64,000 nt of DNA from assembly GCA_009869945.1 (NCBI GenBank), contig WIXG01000260.1:1-64000 (forward strand), in the 5' to 3' direction. Source of the DNA: Mesaphorura yosii (lineage: Eukaryota; Arthropoda; Collembola; Poduromorpha; Tullbergiidae). This document shows, one piece after another, positions 35,101 to 48,386 of this stretch. Under the pieces are notes generated by a model. It saw nothing but the letters and a program-made list of their open reading frames with translations, searched no databases and was not told where the DNA came from. The position numbers and the translations under genes were made by a program. How positions within the stretch are numbered: the first letter of the stretch is position 1; each line of letters opens with the position of its first letter.

Positions 35101-37052
35101 ACTTTCCTGTGCAGGATTCCCTTGGAGGCAATACAAAGACATTAATGGTTGCCTGCATCAGCCCGAGCGACGACAACTACGACGAGACCCTCAGCACTCT
35201 CCGATACGCCAATCGCGCCAAGAACATTAAGAACAAACCCAAAATCAACCAAGATCCCAAAGATGCACTGCTGTCTGAGTATCAGGAAGAGATCCGATTG
35301 CTAAAAGAGTTGCTGGAGAAGCAGAAGGCTACTGGAGGCGTTCCACCATCGGCACTCCCGAATCATCGACGTGGGTCCGTAATTGACTTGGAGGGCGAGA
35401 AGGAGAAAATCCGCCGTGAATACGAAGAACAAATTATGGCGTTGAAGACGCAATACGAGTCGGAGCAGCAGAATTACTCGAGACTTCAGGCGAATGTGGA
35501 AACACTGAAAAGTAAGTACGAGAAGGAGCTCGAGAGGCTACAGGTTGAAAAAGCCATGGGCCTGAATTCGCTGAGCCCGGAACAGCAGGAGGCAATGGCA
35601 AGGTATGCGTAGGCCCAGAATCTTCATGGTTCACTTACTTTGAACGCTTAACGGGTATAACCGAACTTTTAATGCACAGATTACATGAAATTGAGGAGAA
35701 TATGGTCGGAGGTGAAAGAGCTCACGATAAGGAACTCTTGGAAAAACGCCAGAAGAAGAAGAAGGCGGCTGAGAAACGGTCAAAGGTCTTAGAAGCTGCC
35801 ATAAGCAAAAGCGACGAAGATGACTCACTTCTAATTAAGGCCTACGACAATATTCAAGAGGAGCTGCGGGTCAAAACGGAAGCGCTCAAGAAATCCAAGC
35901 AGAAGGTAATTGATTGAGCGGATGAGGTTTAATTTCGACATCCCAATTTAATTGTGATTGGCCTTTCACAGATTAAATCACTGGACCGCGAAGTTCAAGA
36001 TTTGTACAGCGAATTTCAAAATGACCGGACAGATTACTTGGAGACGATTAGAAAGCAAGATCAGCAGCTGAAATTATACCAGGGGATTTTGGACAAAGTG
36101 CAATCGCTGATAAGGCGTGACTGCAACTACAGCAATCTTGACAAAATCAAATCAGAAGCGTTGTGGAGCGAAGAAACGACGAGATGGAAGCTTCCAGAAG
36201 TACAAATACTAAAGATCAAATTGCCTCCTGCGGGTAATCATGATTGCCAAATCTGTAATACTTTTCTGAGTCTGTTTTACTAATTCTACTCATTGATTTC
36301 AAACCACACAGGTAAAAATGGAATCACAAACGGGCATTCAGACAATAACAAAAACAGAGCCTCGTCCAAGACTGCTCCTGGAAGGCTCGAGTCGGACAAT
36401 GAAGAAGACGAAGAAAATAATCACAGCGTGCTGATAAAAGTAAGATTCCTTCATCAACTTGTGCGGGCAATTCAATGCAATTAATGTCTTGTATTTTTCA
36501 GAAATTCGAAGCAAATCAGCACGAAAACCTCACTGAAAACTATTTCAAACCCAAGCGAGCAGCCGAGCTAATCATCAAAGCCCAACAAGACGCGTCCAGG
36601 ATTATCCGTAAGTCACGGCCGACCCAAATACGTATTGCCTGGGTCCCGTCCTTATTAACGTAATCTGAATCTTTCCAGACATTTCTCCGAAGACGAAAGA
36701 GAGTAGTACAAACGGGAACGTGCTAGTAAACTGGAATAATCACTTCAACACAGCTCAAAAGACTCCTCAGCCAAACATTCATCCGACAAGCAACTCGTGG
36801 GGTCCGTCGCCCGTTCAAAATGGATGGCCTTCCCGTAAGTTTCTCTTCACCCTAAATTCCTAAAAGCCAGTGGGCCCTGATGACTGATTTCATGCTCCCG
36901 TCGTTTCGTTCCTTCTGCTTTCGGCAGCAAGCCTTGTCAACTTTCTCAGCTCACCCGAAATGAGTACAATGCGTCGTCCGACCAAGCTGGAGGCTCTGCC
37001 GATTCAGGCCACGAAGGCGATGCACAAATTCAAGCAAGTGGCAGGAAAATAA
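32117..37052 (+). CDS. KIF17: Kinesin-like protein KIF17 (homodimeric kinesin-2, OSM-3 type)
   Basis: Twelve exons, 32117-32191, 32657-32812, 33161-33446, 34617-34838, 34902-35041, 35115-35602, 35680-35905, 35972-36233, 36312-36439, 36502-36607, 36679-36834 and 36928-37052, give 789 aa (OSM-3 is ~700, human KIF17 ~1030). The N-terminal motor has its P-loop GQTGCGKS at 91-98, switch I NADSSRSH at 204-211 and switch II DLAGSE at 236-241. Segments [14 protein letters not shown] and [11 protein letters not shown] are closest to KIF17 rather than KIF3A/B. The neck and coiled coil follow ([35 protein letters not shown]), and a C-terminal coiled coil ([17 protein letters not shown]) with the KIF17-type tail [16 protein letters not shown]. 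The last 200 residues are Asn/Pro-rich and basic. KIF17 moves IFT trains and cargo along ciliary microtubules. The 3' end faces the MPP7-like gene. Confidence 0.94.
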
Positions 37053-37277
37053 CGACGTGACGGTGACGAAAGTCGCCGTCGCCTATCGCGTCACAGGCCC
37101 GATGCTTCCCTGAAGTACAACTACAAGTATTATTTGATAATTTGCATGTACCTGTTTCGGAAATTCGTGCAACCTTTGTTTCTTGATATTACCTGACATG
37201 AAGGGTACCTGTTTTATCACCGTTGATTTATCAAAATCTTAAAATATGAAGTCTATGTTTCATACGCGTGCGAATGG

Positions 37278-37283
37278 AATAAA
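37278..37283 (+). terminator. Poly(A) signal of KIF17
   Basis: AATAAA 226 nt after the stop. Confidence 0.65.
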
Positions 37284-37342
37284 ATTTTTATGATTGCGGC
37301 CAGTGTCAAAGTCAAAAGAAAAGATGAAGGGTCAAAAGTTCG

Positions 37343-37348
37343 TTTATT
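37343..37348 (-). terminator. Candidate poly(A) signal of the MPP7-like gene
   Basis: TTTATT on + (AATAAA on -), implying a 3' UTR of about 730 nt (37343-38074), in which I see no other feature. It lies 60 bp from the opposing KIF17 signal. Confidence 0.45.
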
Positions 37349-38074
37349 GCATGTCCACATAAACATTTCAAGTTTTAACAAATTGTGAAGGAACTCTCCG
37401 TACAACTGAAAGCCTGCTGCTTGTTGCACTGCACTGATAACAAGGAAGATATGGCTTCGGAACCAATATCACTTTCACAAATTAGAAAATTACATATCTT
37501 TATCAACAAATAAATTAAAACGTGTCAAAATAAATTGTAATAATTTAGGATTCGGCTGGAAACAAATCACAATTCTTATCTAAAATTATTCGAAAAGACC
37601 CAACAAAGCAGCAGGTCATAGAATTCAGACTACCAGATTTCTTCACTACACGACGCGATGATCATGATTCAAGATCTTGTTCTCGCTCATTTCAAATATT
37701 CAAGTCATGCTGTTGTTACGATTTTTCAGGAACAATGAGCAAGAGACCAAAAAGGGACACTTGATGATGACTTGAACTCCAACACTAAATCTCTGATTAT
37801 GATTAAGCAATTACAATTACTAATACACTAATTAACTGCAACTGCAAGCAAACCTGCTATTGCGTCTTGCTCTACAAAATGTCTTCTTCAAGATTAGTCA
37901 ATAAGGTCATCATTTAAGTAGTAGCCTACGAGAAGGGTCGGTCAAAGGTCAGCGAGCGGGAAACTATGGTTTGTGGCTTGGCTAACGAATGAATGAATGG
38001 GTAAACAATAAACTTCAAACGGGGCGGGAATGGCAGTCGGTTTAGCTGAAAAAGACAAGCGGTCAGATTTCGGA

Positions 38075-41000
38075 TTATTGCACCCAGTTGGCCGGAACCC
38101 AGAGCGGCTCCGTCTCGACCTTCTTTGAGATTTTGAGTAGCCGATCGAATGCTTTCGACAGGTCGTCATTCACGAGAATCTCATCAAACCAGTGGCCAAA
38201 TAGAAACTCCATCCTCTCTGCACTGCGCAGGATTTCATGGAACTCATCGTCCTGAAGATGAATAGAATCAACAGTTATCACTACTTTTCTGCAGCTCGTG
38301 GACTTATCAAAGACCAGTTAAATACCACGCCGCTTGCGTGCGTTCTCTGCGTTGAAGTCCCCTTTGTGCAAAAAAGCGGCTGAACTGCTCAACACGATGG
38401 AATTAATAAAGCAATGACGTCACAAAGGAAAATGAAGCGCTAGCGCTATTAAACATGGAGTTAGTCTAATTGCAATTTCACTAATGCGCTAATTCTTTAA
38501 CTCCTAACTAAAAGCAGCTTCACTAAATCTAGCGAATCAGTTTCGTGAATCACGATTCTCTGTTTCTAGAAGCTTCCACTCGCTTCGAGAAGCCTCTAGA
38601 AAACAACGTTCAGCGGCTTAGGATACTAATCGGCTGTAAGCGACTAAGCGATAAAAACGCGATTGCAAAATAAAACAAAGACCAAATAAAAGTAGACATA
38701 CGTTGAAAGCCCGAGAGTTGCTCTCGTCAAAGGTGGACTTCGCAAATGCTTTATGTCTTGAGAGCTTGAGTACCTCGAAAGGAGGAGGTTTCACATAAAC
38801 AATGTACGGCTTGAACTCGGCTGTCCTCAGCATCTTCAGGGCTTGAGGATGAGGATTCAGAACGGCTACGTGGCCCGATGCGATGATTGCCGCGACCGTA
38901 TCGCTTGCCGTGCCGTAGAGATTCCCTTTGTACTCCCCAAACTCAATAAACTTCCCTGCCTGAATGTCTTCTTCCATCCGCTCGCGAGAGACAAAATAAT
39001 ACTCCTTGCCGTTCATTTCTCCAGAGCGCTGGTGCCTCGATGTAACTTTTGTAATAAAAAAAATGGCGTATGGCGTATTTTACATGGTGCAATGCGAAAT
39101 GGAGCGCGTCGGCACATAAGCGCCTGAACTTACATGGAATTGTTGTTTTGTACTTGGAAGGGTCAGAATCAATTAGTCGTCGTTTGAGTTCGTTGCGGCC
39201 AACGCCTGGCGGTCCAATCAAGACTGCACCCAAAACATTAATTAAGGACAACGTCTAAAAATGAGAAAGCTAGCGCCTGTACTGTACACTAAACATACCC
39301 AAGGGTCTGTATGCACCAGGCCTCGGATGAAGTTTAATAATTTCTTCGTACGTGGCAATGTCTTCACGATCATAATCTTCATTTTCTGTGAGATCATAGA
39401 TGACTTTCTTAGTCGGTTTTGAGCACCCGTTTGTGCTTATGGGCAGACCGGACATCGAATCGGGTAGTTTGGGACACGGAGCACAATCAACTACACATCG
39501 AAAGCAGGTGAGGCGAGTTGGTGGTTGGCAATTCACAGGCACGCGCACGCGCGCGAGGCAGGTCGACGAGGTTGATTGACATTGCAAACACCGACACATA
39601 AAGCCACCGACAAATAAACAAAACAAAAAGCAAACTCAAATTAGCGACGGCGACGCAGACATAAAATTACTGGGAAGATAATGAATTAGGGTTGATTTGA
39701 TCTTCTAAAAGCACGGAATCACGAAATACGACGCAAAAGACAAGGGCAAGACAAGGCAAATTTCACAAAGCTTTACCGTTTGGTTCCGGCTGCTGTGTGC
39801 GCGCCATGATGATTCGTCGTTCCTGTAAAGCTTTACTTGGTATTAAGCCAGCACGCATTGACCTGTCACCCTCACGTCTGGCTTGCCACCTGAAAGAAGC
39901 CAGAACCAAAACATTACTCGATTTTGACTGATTGCCCGTTGCTCCCACTCACAATTAAACAATTCTACAGACATCTGTATCGTACGTACGCACACTCACC
40001 AGTAAATATCATCCTGGCTGACGATGTGCAAAATATCACCCTTCTTAAAGTCAAGGCCCGCCTCCTTGCATGGAATGTGAGGGTCGTCAGTGGACTCAAA
40101 GTTAAACAGGCAACGAACACGAACTTTGCTCTCACGCTGCAAACGAGTTAAATTATCTGAATATTTCGCCTGGTGTATGGAGATTTAATGTGAAATTAAT
40201 CAAATTACCTTATGTCGTAACAAATCCGCCGCTACAGTTGGCTGAAACGATAAAGCAAAAGCATAAAAAATCCAGCTCCAGCGTTCGTCTTCGACTTCTT
40301 ACCAGCTTGATTTTGAATGTTATCGTTCCTTCAGAATTCTTCAGCATCTGCAGTACGTCGTCCGGTGTCTTGCCCTCTACTGACACTCCGTTCACTTCCA
40401 CCACCTCGTCTCCAGGAAAAATGAGACCAGATCTGTCAGCCGCCCCGCCATGCATAACGCGAGCGATGGTTATCTTCCCAGTCTCTTCGTCTTTCTTGAT
40501 TGTAGCACCCTAAGTCAAAGACATCCGTGAGTTTTTTGTCTGGCAGGCAATGGGCATTATTAAACGGACACAGCACGCCAAAAATAAAGAACCAATAGGC
40601 AAATTACAGTCAGAATACATATGACGGTTCATAAAATTAAAAATACCACATGGAAATTGTCAAAAGTAAATGAACACAAACTTCTAACGCCATAAAAATC
40701 TCACCACGATAGGTTCAGCTGTTCGCGCTCCATCCTAAATTCAGGAACGACGCATGTAGAGCAAATAGATTAACCTCAATATTGTCGAATGCCGACTCCT
40801 CGTGAATATGGCGAAAATGGCACACTTTGCCACCGCCTATCACATAATTTAAAGAGAAAGAGTATAACCGAACCCGCAAAACTTACCAATGGCTCACTTG
40901 ATTTGACGAGCTGCACAATCTTTATCGAATCCTCCACGTCGTTCGCATCAGGCACCTCATCAGGCTGGAACTCTGGTAGTTTAGGAACGTAGTCCTTCTG

Positions 41001-41443
41001 TGCGACGATATCGTGACAGTACAGCAAACCCTGAAGAAGCGGAGTTTGCAGTAGTTCAAACAGATCCAGACATTCGGGGTGATCTTCACTGGCTTCAGGA
41101 GCTAGAACATCCAGCACATCTTCCATGACTTCCACTGCATTTGACAGCGCAGGAATGAATCGGTTCTCCTTATCAGTTATTGAGTTGTGGACTTTCACTA
41201 GTGCATGAAGCTCTTTGGACTGCAGGAGCTCGGTTAAGAAGCCGAACTCCTCATCGCACCCGGTAGGAAGGTTGGCTTTCGACTCTTCAAGAGTCACGAG
41301 CAGTCGGGACAATTCTGCGGGTGATTAATTCATTAATACATAGTACACTTTAAGATTGGATGCTTTATTATTGACTTACCAGGATCCCAGCGCCCGGTGT
41401 CCAGCATTTTGGTTAAATATTGTGCGTCTTCGGTTTGCTGCAT
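38075..41443 (-). CDS. MPP7: MPP7-type membrane-associated guanylate kinase (L27-L27-PDZ-SH3-GuK)
   Basis: Ten exons on the minus strand, 41443-41380, 41314-40887, 40509-40303, 40241-40209, 40136-40000, 39889-39777, 39490-39299, 39223-39134, 39045-38702 and 38251-38075, give 594 aa (human MPP7 576). Order: two L27 domains (residues ~20-140), PDZ (~165-235; [21 protein letters not shown]), SH3 (~245-315; [24 protein letters not shown]), a hook linker with YEEI, then guanylate-kinase-like domain (~392-594; [29 protein letters not shown], ending [13 protein letters not shown]). The kinase P-loop has the degenerate PPGVGR form typical of MAGUKs, so it is a scaffold. SSEPLGATIKK and the C-terminus resemble MPP7 most; in flies the counterpart would be metro. 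These proteins organise apical junctions and synapses with Lin-7/Dlg. Exon 4 is a 33-nt microexon ([11 protein letters not shown]). The start is not certain: see findings. Confidence 0.9.
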
Positions 41444-42979
41444 GATAAATAAATGTTTATCACCATTTCTTCTTTACTCCAATGGTTTCAGATTAGATTA
41501 ATCACGGTTTAATTACTCACCTCAAAGGACTTTCTGCTCCAATCCTTTTAATTTGCGAATGATAATGTCATTTCACAATCCACAGAAGACAGAGTGAAGA
41601 GTACCGATTTAAACAGGATACTCGTCGTCACTCCCAACTTCCTTCCTTTGTTTTTCCCTGCCGTGATCGTGATCATGAACGTCAAATACTGCGACTGCGG
41701 TTATAATAGTCTAATTGCTGCCGTCGTACTGTTTATTTGACGCATAATGCAAATTGCTCGCAAATTGAATGCGAATGCACAAAACAATGAACCGATCCTT
41801 CAATCTCCTCCACAAACTTCACATAATGCTAAAGCTAAATGCTAATGCGTGATGCGGCGTCCTGTCCTCTTCAAACTGCAAATCACAATCACGGACATGG
41901 ATCACGATTCACCATTCACTATAACAATGAATGCTTAGACGCTTGATTAGCTTGATGTATGATGGCTTGGCTGTTAATTTACAAATACGAGGTTTCATTC
42001 ACACTCGCTGCAACTGCAAATGCAATGCAACCACCGCACCAGCACCACTCCACTGGTCAATGAGTAGTTGACAGAAACGAATCTCCTTCAGTATGTAGCA
42101 GGAGTAGACAATCTACTTCTACTGCATTATGACGATTCTCCAACTCCAAGTGCCAAGATCGCTTTCGCTCGCTGTTCCGCTGCTAAGCTTCGCCGCATTC
42201 GCATTCGTACTCAGGAAAGCTCGGCTCAGGCTTCACACTTGTTCAATGTAATCATTTCGTATTCATGCACCATGAAACTGCTGAAAATGAACCTGAACCC
42301 ACTCAGCATGGCAAATGGCATGAGGTCCTTTTCCTTTCTCTGCTGAAAAATCTAAGCGTACGCAGTCCGCAGCACAACACAAAGAGAAAGTGGGTCTCGA
42401 TTTCCTAGAGTAGTTCGCACTTGCACAATGGAGCCCAGAGATTGTAAAGTCAGATATCATCACGAGCAGCTACAGCACAACAACCAAACCTGAAAATGCT
42501 GGCCTGCCCTGACCAAATGGTCAGTCGGGCCAGGAGCCAAGACAAACCAAGGCTCGCTGACACGACGCTATGCAATAAAAATAAACACGCCTCCGTACGC
42601 ATTTCATTTTCGACCAACCCACCACGCCACGAAATTAGCTATCAGCTTTATTACGAATTACGATTTACCGTTTTCGAATTCGAACATCCACGCACGTAGC
42701 ACTTAATAAAATTTAAACTACTGGAACATTACCACACGTGACGTGAGCTTCCACGAATTGGAATTACTAGAAACTAGATACTTTGCTAATTAGCAGTAGA
42801 ATTTGCAATACTCACACCACGACCATGCCCGACCAATTAAAACCCCTAATTACCTCATTTCTAACGATTCCAACCCTTTTGCGTATGCAAACAGATTCAC
42901 AAGCTAGAATTTTGCAATGTAGTCATTCTCATTCTCACTACTCTTTACACTCTAATGTACAAGTTTAGAAATCTCCAGA
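41444..42979. other. Region upstream of the MPP7-like gene
   Basis: A good minus-strand splice donor (cctttgag/gtgagt, ending at about 41522) marks a probable 5' untranslated or alternative first exon just upstream of the ATG exon. Nothing else supported. Confidence 0.4.
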
Positions 42980-43965
42980 TTTATTACCCTTCGCACTCTT
43001 GATTCTATCCTTATCGAATCCTTAATGATTATTGAAGCGAATCGTACAATTTGGCGTGTTAAGCAGTGAAAAGACCGAAATTCTTACGATCGATACAGTA
43101 AATTCTATCTCAATATTCAATATTCAGCTAAATCTCCAGTTTAGAATGGAAAAACCCGAAGCCTTCATCTGAACTATCAATTAAGGGCAAAGATTCTGGT
43201 GAAGAGACTTGGGCTGGTACAATAAATATCTCAAATGTGGAAAAATGTAAAAAAAAAAAGAAGAATGAGAACCACGAGAAAACGAAACACTGAACACCGA
43301 CTACACGCTATTCGCTAAATTCGTTTCGGCAGTGGAGAAATAATAGAAATAGAAACGTTAAAATACCTAACGAGATTGAGATTATTGTAATTTACGTGCG
43401 ACACGCACGGCATTCGCCGCACTCTTAGATCGCATTGCCTGAAATTGAACACAGGATATTCTAACATCTGAGTGAGTTCTTTCTGGTCCTCAAGGTTTCG
43501 GAACGTTTCTTGAAGTAATACCATTGAGCTAAAGGAGAATCTTAACCTGCAGTGAGTGCAGTGTAATATTAACGTGGGAAATGCGGAATTTGACAATCCA
43601 AACTTAATTGAGCCCGAGCACTTGCGCCGTGCGCCCAAAGAGAAATGCAATGCAAGAATGGCCACAACGATTTTACTTTATGGCATTTATAGTAAATACC
43701 GGAAAGGAAATTAAAAATTAGTCACCACTAACTTTAAAACTCAACGCAATAAATTAATATCGGTTGTCAATCTTCACTGGTTCTGTAAATAGTAAATGCA
43801 GTATCTCCGACCCGAGAAACTTGATTTCTTTTGTGCCAAGCTTGAGATTCCAGAATGAAAAACCCTGACCTTACAACTAATAGACGTAATTACAAACTAA
43901 GGGCGATGCGTATCTGTAGTCGTATGTTCGTCGTCACTAGATTTTCTTCCCCAGTTTCATCAATA
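42980..43965 (-). other. Presumed 3' UTR of prominin
   Basis: The nearest minus-strand AATAAA to the prominin stop is at 42985-42980, so this ~1-kb stretch is probably its 3' UTR. A 116-codon open frame (43665-43315) inside has no family support. Confidence 0.35.
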
Positions 43966-46900
43966 TCAACGGGATGGACCTGAAGGTGCAATAAGTACGA
44001 ATTATGATTAATTTATGGTTGCAGTTTCTATTTCAATTCAGAATGGCGTGTTGTACAGATTGTAAAAATCCTCACCTGGGTAATAATATGGTGGAGGTCT
44101 TTCGTACTCCTGTGATGCGGGTGGCGTGTGATGATTGTTGAATGCCATTTGCGAGCCCCAAGCCCTAAATTGAAAAAAATACAATTTAGCAATTTCTCGA
44201 TTCATTTAATGCATTTAACACTTGGAAACTTGAAATGAAACAATAACTTGACTAAGCGCACGGACGTAAATTAAGAAGCTCACACATTAACAATAGCATA
44301 ATTAACAAATTGCGAGTTGCCACTCGAACATGGGCAGACACAAAATTAAGACAGCAGCATGCGGATGAACAGAACGATTTGAACAAATTCGAACTTTAAC
44401 GGCTAACAAAAAATGAACAAGAAAACTGAAACTCAACTCTTCAAAATTAAATCTAATGCCATCATGCTCTGATAGGGGTAATAATGGATTCCAACTGAAA
44501 ACATTAAAGTAATTTTGCTAAAGACTGCAATAATATGAATGCTTTGAAACATGCTACACAGGCAAGGAATTCAACTTAGTTGCGTACTTGTGAGAGGCGT
44601 CATCGTATCTTGACTGATTTCGAGATTCGCTGGCTTCGCGTTCACGACCGCTTGGTCTTCCTCGCTTTGGTCGTCGAGCACCGCCTCCGCTAGCCACCGC
44701 GGCACTAAAATGACAGGAACTCATTTAAACGAACGGGTCTTGTGGATGGCATGAAGAAAGTGGACAACACACAAGCGAAAATTAGAAAAGGAGGAAGAAA
44801 CATGAACTTATCACGTACTTCGCACTGAGACTCAACGGGATCGTATCTCCGTCTCCATACGCATTTGAGTAGTATGTTTCACTATATACAAAGCAAAAAT
44901 GGGTTAGTTTTATGGCATTTGGTTAATTTCTGTATTCTATGGGAAAAAATCCATAAACTCTTATTCTAGGTTCAAGAAGAAAGGCGAAAGAAGTGACGAA
45001 GTTCATAAATTGGATTGTTCAAGAAGCCCAGGCCTGGCCCAAAGTTTTGAAGAAAGTTCAAAATTAAATCACGTACCTGTCGTACACGCCGTAAGATTTA
45101 TACTTCTTGTACAGGCGAGCCAGGACCATCCCAACAATGAAGATTGGGAGATACAGAATCAGGAGGCAAGTGAGTGAAAAGTACAGGCCTGACAGCGGAT
45201 AGCCCACATTAACGCAGCCGCTCGACACCGTCGCGTTGAAAGCGTTGAACAGCGGTTTGCATTCTCCAATGTTCTCGTCGATTTGCTCGTACGTGAAGTT
45301 TGCGTAATTGTCGACGTGTTGCACGAATTCAAAGGCGAATTGAGTTGCCAAATCCCTCAGCTAAAATACAAAACAGAGTTTAAGACTGTGCGTGCATGAG
45401 TTAGTTGATTAAATTGTTTAAATTGTACCTGCTGCACTGCTTTTGAGCTTTTGAGATTTTCCTGCGCCTTTTGCGCAGCGTCAGCCACGTACTGAATTCT
45501 CTTGGCCAGGTCTTTCTGGTCTTTCGAGAGTGTCTTTAAGTGGTCTTCTGACTTTCTGATTTCATCCAACATTGGAAAGAGCACTCGTGATTGAAGGGTT
45601 TCGAGATACATGATTTCGTTCATCAAGCTTTCTCTCACGTCCTGTCCCATTCGAGAATTCTCTGGATCTGAGAGCGTTTCGTTCAGACGAGCGATGACCT
45701 CGTTGAGATTGACAGACGTTATTTCGGAGTCGGTCAGCTGAAAAGAGAAAGGGCGGTGAAAGAATTTGATATACCTCGCAAAAGCTGAAGAAGATAGACG
45801 CTTACCTCGTCAATAAAACTCTCAAAATTAATTCGAGTGATTTTTGAGTTGGAGAACCGATCCAGCTGCTCCTTTGCCTCAGGAGTCAAGAAGACGATGT
45901 CCAGCGTGGAATCCCTCCGCGGCAGATCGACCTTCTTGGCCAATTCGTTAATCTCCTTCTCGAATCGTGCGGAGAGATTTGTAACGCTTCCGATGTCGTA
46001 GACTTTCTTCAGGCCGAAGGCGTCGTACGCACTCGCTCCAAGCTTGCAGGAACTGGACAAAATTACACAAGTGAAATGTAACGACTTTCTTATAAAGATT
46101 GGCGTAAAGTAACAGAGATTAATGATTACCTGATGATTGATGCGTATGTTGGAATTTTGTAGTTGTGACTATTTTTGATATCAAGTCTTGGTAGTTGAAG
46201 AATCACTTCTGTACGACTGTCCATTGCATTCACGGCTTTGCAACCGACCTGTGTCACGAATCCGGCCGCGATAAAGTAGACTATTGAAAGTGCTGCCAAG
46301 ACAAAAGCGCTCAGGAACATGAATAACATCCCACTGAAATCAAAAGGCGAGATTAAGCATGTGTTCCTGGCGCCTGAAATTTTATAAGTGCATTACCAAT
46401 TTATGCAGCACGATCCTCTCCTGCGTGAACAACACTCGTTTGAATGTTCTGATCCGGGTTGCTTTCCACAGAAGCCGATGAAGCAGCCAAGAGCCAGTCC
46501 ACAGAATATCACGGCAAGCACGATGGAAAGGCTCAAAGTCGAGACGTACCTTAAAAAAAGTCATACAGGTGAATCGCAAATTTATGAGCGAATTATACTC
46601 AGGCTTCCCTTTCAGGGGCTCACCTCATGGGTTCATACTCGTAAATCGTTTCGTTAAATCGGTCAATATTACTTCGAGTACTGTCGAGCCGTACGGAGTC
46701 GAGCGCACTTGTCAGCGAATCGGAAATGTTGGCCAGTTCATGTCCAGTTAATCTTATTTTCTCACGCAAGAAGGGAATGACGTCCTGCACTTCGTTCTGG
46801 ATTCTGAAGCTTAGTTCGTTGAAAGACTTTTGTCCATTGTCGATGGAGCTTCGAACTTCTGTGACGAGGAGAGTTCCGAGTTCGGTCAGCAGATCCGTCA

Positions 46901-48386
46901 TGTTTGGGAGCTGTAAATTATTCCAATAAATAATCAGAATATTCTCGAATATTCTTGAAAATTATGGCATTATCATAAAACTGCATGCTCTCAGCGAACA
47001 AGAAGAGTTCCTACGATTTCAAAGGGAAGAATCAACGGACTAGACTGACTGACTCCTTGAAAAGCTCACCTTCGGCAAGTACACCGACAAAGCCTAAGAT
47101 AGCATCCGTTTCGGGGAGCGAATGGAAATTCAAATAGAGTTGGACAATTTAGACTAACAAACCTTCCAATTCCAATTTTAGTCTCATTCATTCACGGCAT
47201 TCATAACTTCATACTTGGGAGTCGTGAAATTAAGCAAAACGACTGCTCACCTGTCTAAAATCGTTCTCAACTCGCAGACTTCGAATCTCGGATGTATTTT
47301 TGAGTTCTTCGCATTTCGGAGAGTTGCAGAGCCTCAGCAGCTCCAACAGTTTTCGCTTTCTCTCTGTGAGGCCGACTTCGAGTTGTTTCGCTTGAACTTT
47401 CAACCGCCTCGATGAATTTTCAACGCTTTCTAAAGATTGTCTGACATTTTTGATTGTGTCCAAAATATCAGTCAGGTTTTTCAGAGCGTCCAGACCGCTT
47501 CGTCTTCCCAGGCCGCTTTTGATGATTTCTCCACTCTCTGTACACGAGAAGGAAATTATTAAGTGTCACACCAGGCAGGCCAATAAATTATAGTTTAAGG
47601 CCAAATTACTTACTGTCCAAGATGTCGTTCAGCAGGACTTCAAGAGTATCATAGTTTGTAACAAATAGGGACTTGATTTGAGCCTTCGTAGTGTCCAAGT
47701 ACGTCTGAGTATCATCGACTGCATTGTTCATATCATTGGGCATGTTTCGAATATTTCGATTAATCTGCTCGTTCGTCACGAAACAGCAGACAAGCCCAAA
47801 TCTGATAGGAAACAAGAATAAAAGGATAAGCAATGCTTAAACTTAGACAAAACTTCGTCAATTATTGCCTCACTACTTACAAGAATACCACAACCAGTGC
47901 TCCGAGGAGCATTCCACAGCAGCCTCTTTTGCACTTGTCACGTTTGTGCACCAGCTTCTTCGCCAGTATCTCGTCATTGGACTTTGGGCCGCTGCAGCAC
48001 CCGCAACAGATCTTCGCGAGCAGCCAGCCAATCCCCCAAATGGTCAAAATCAGCCCGAGAATCAAAACACATGCGACGAATACGAGTGGGCCTTGGTTGG
48101 CAAGAACGATTTTCTGAATTGTCTCGTAGTTGTAGATTTGTGTTGTGTAATTCTCGTAGTTTTCTGCGTACTCCAAGTACTGTGTGTAATTTGGAAATAT
48201 TGCATGCAGCGTCCTGTTGGAGATGTCGTAGAGCCCACTCATTCCTGCATAGTTGAATTTTGTCTGGTTGGAGGTCCAGTTGTTTGATGTCATCTGGGGA
48301 ATGCTAAAATGGAGGAGTGGGTGGGAGATGGAGGAGATTGCTTCGGGGTCGGCCAGATCATCTATGAATACTTGATCCATGTCCAT
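43966..48386 (-). CDS. Prominin-like pentaspan membrane glycoprotein
   Basis: Fourteen exons on the minus strand, 48386-47881, 47801-47614, 47537-47251, 47093-47070, 46910-46624, 46549-46397, 46333-46130, 46052-45806, 45737-45429, 45360-45077, 44881-44819, 44704-44588, 44164-44076 and 43979-43966, join in frame to 923 aa (human PROM1 865). There are five membrane segments: ~100-123, followed by the family's Cys-rich KICCGCCSG, then ~157-177, ~435-458, ~483-507 and ~793-815. Two large extracellular loops are rich in coiled-coil sequence and N-glycosylation sites. The cytoplasmic tail ends PPYYYPGPSR. Prominins mark and shape cholesterol-rich protrusions such as microvilli, cilia and photoreceptor membranes. 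No signal peptide precedes the glycosylated N-terminus from this ATG, although the ATG has a good context (aacATGG). The fourth exon is a 24-nt microexon. Confidence 0.88.

Noticed and set aside
43315-43665. 116-codon minus-strand frame downstream of prominin, possible alternative tail exon
   Set aside because: No acceptor with a fitting phase was convincing and the sequence has no membrane-tail character.
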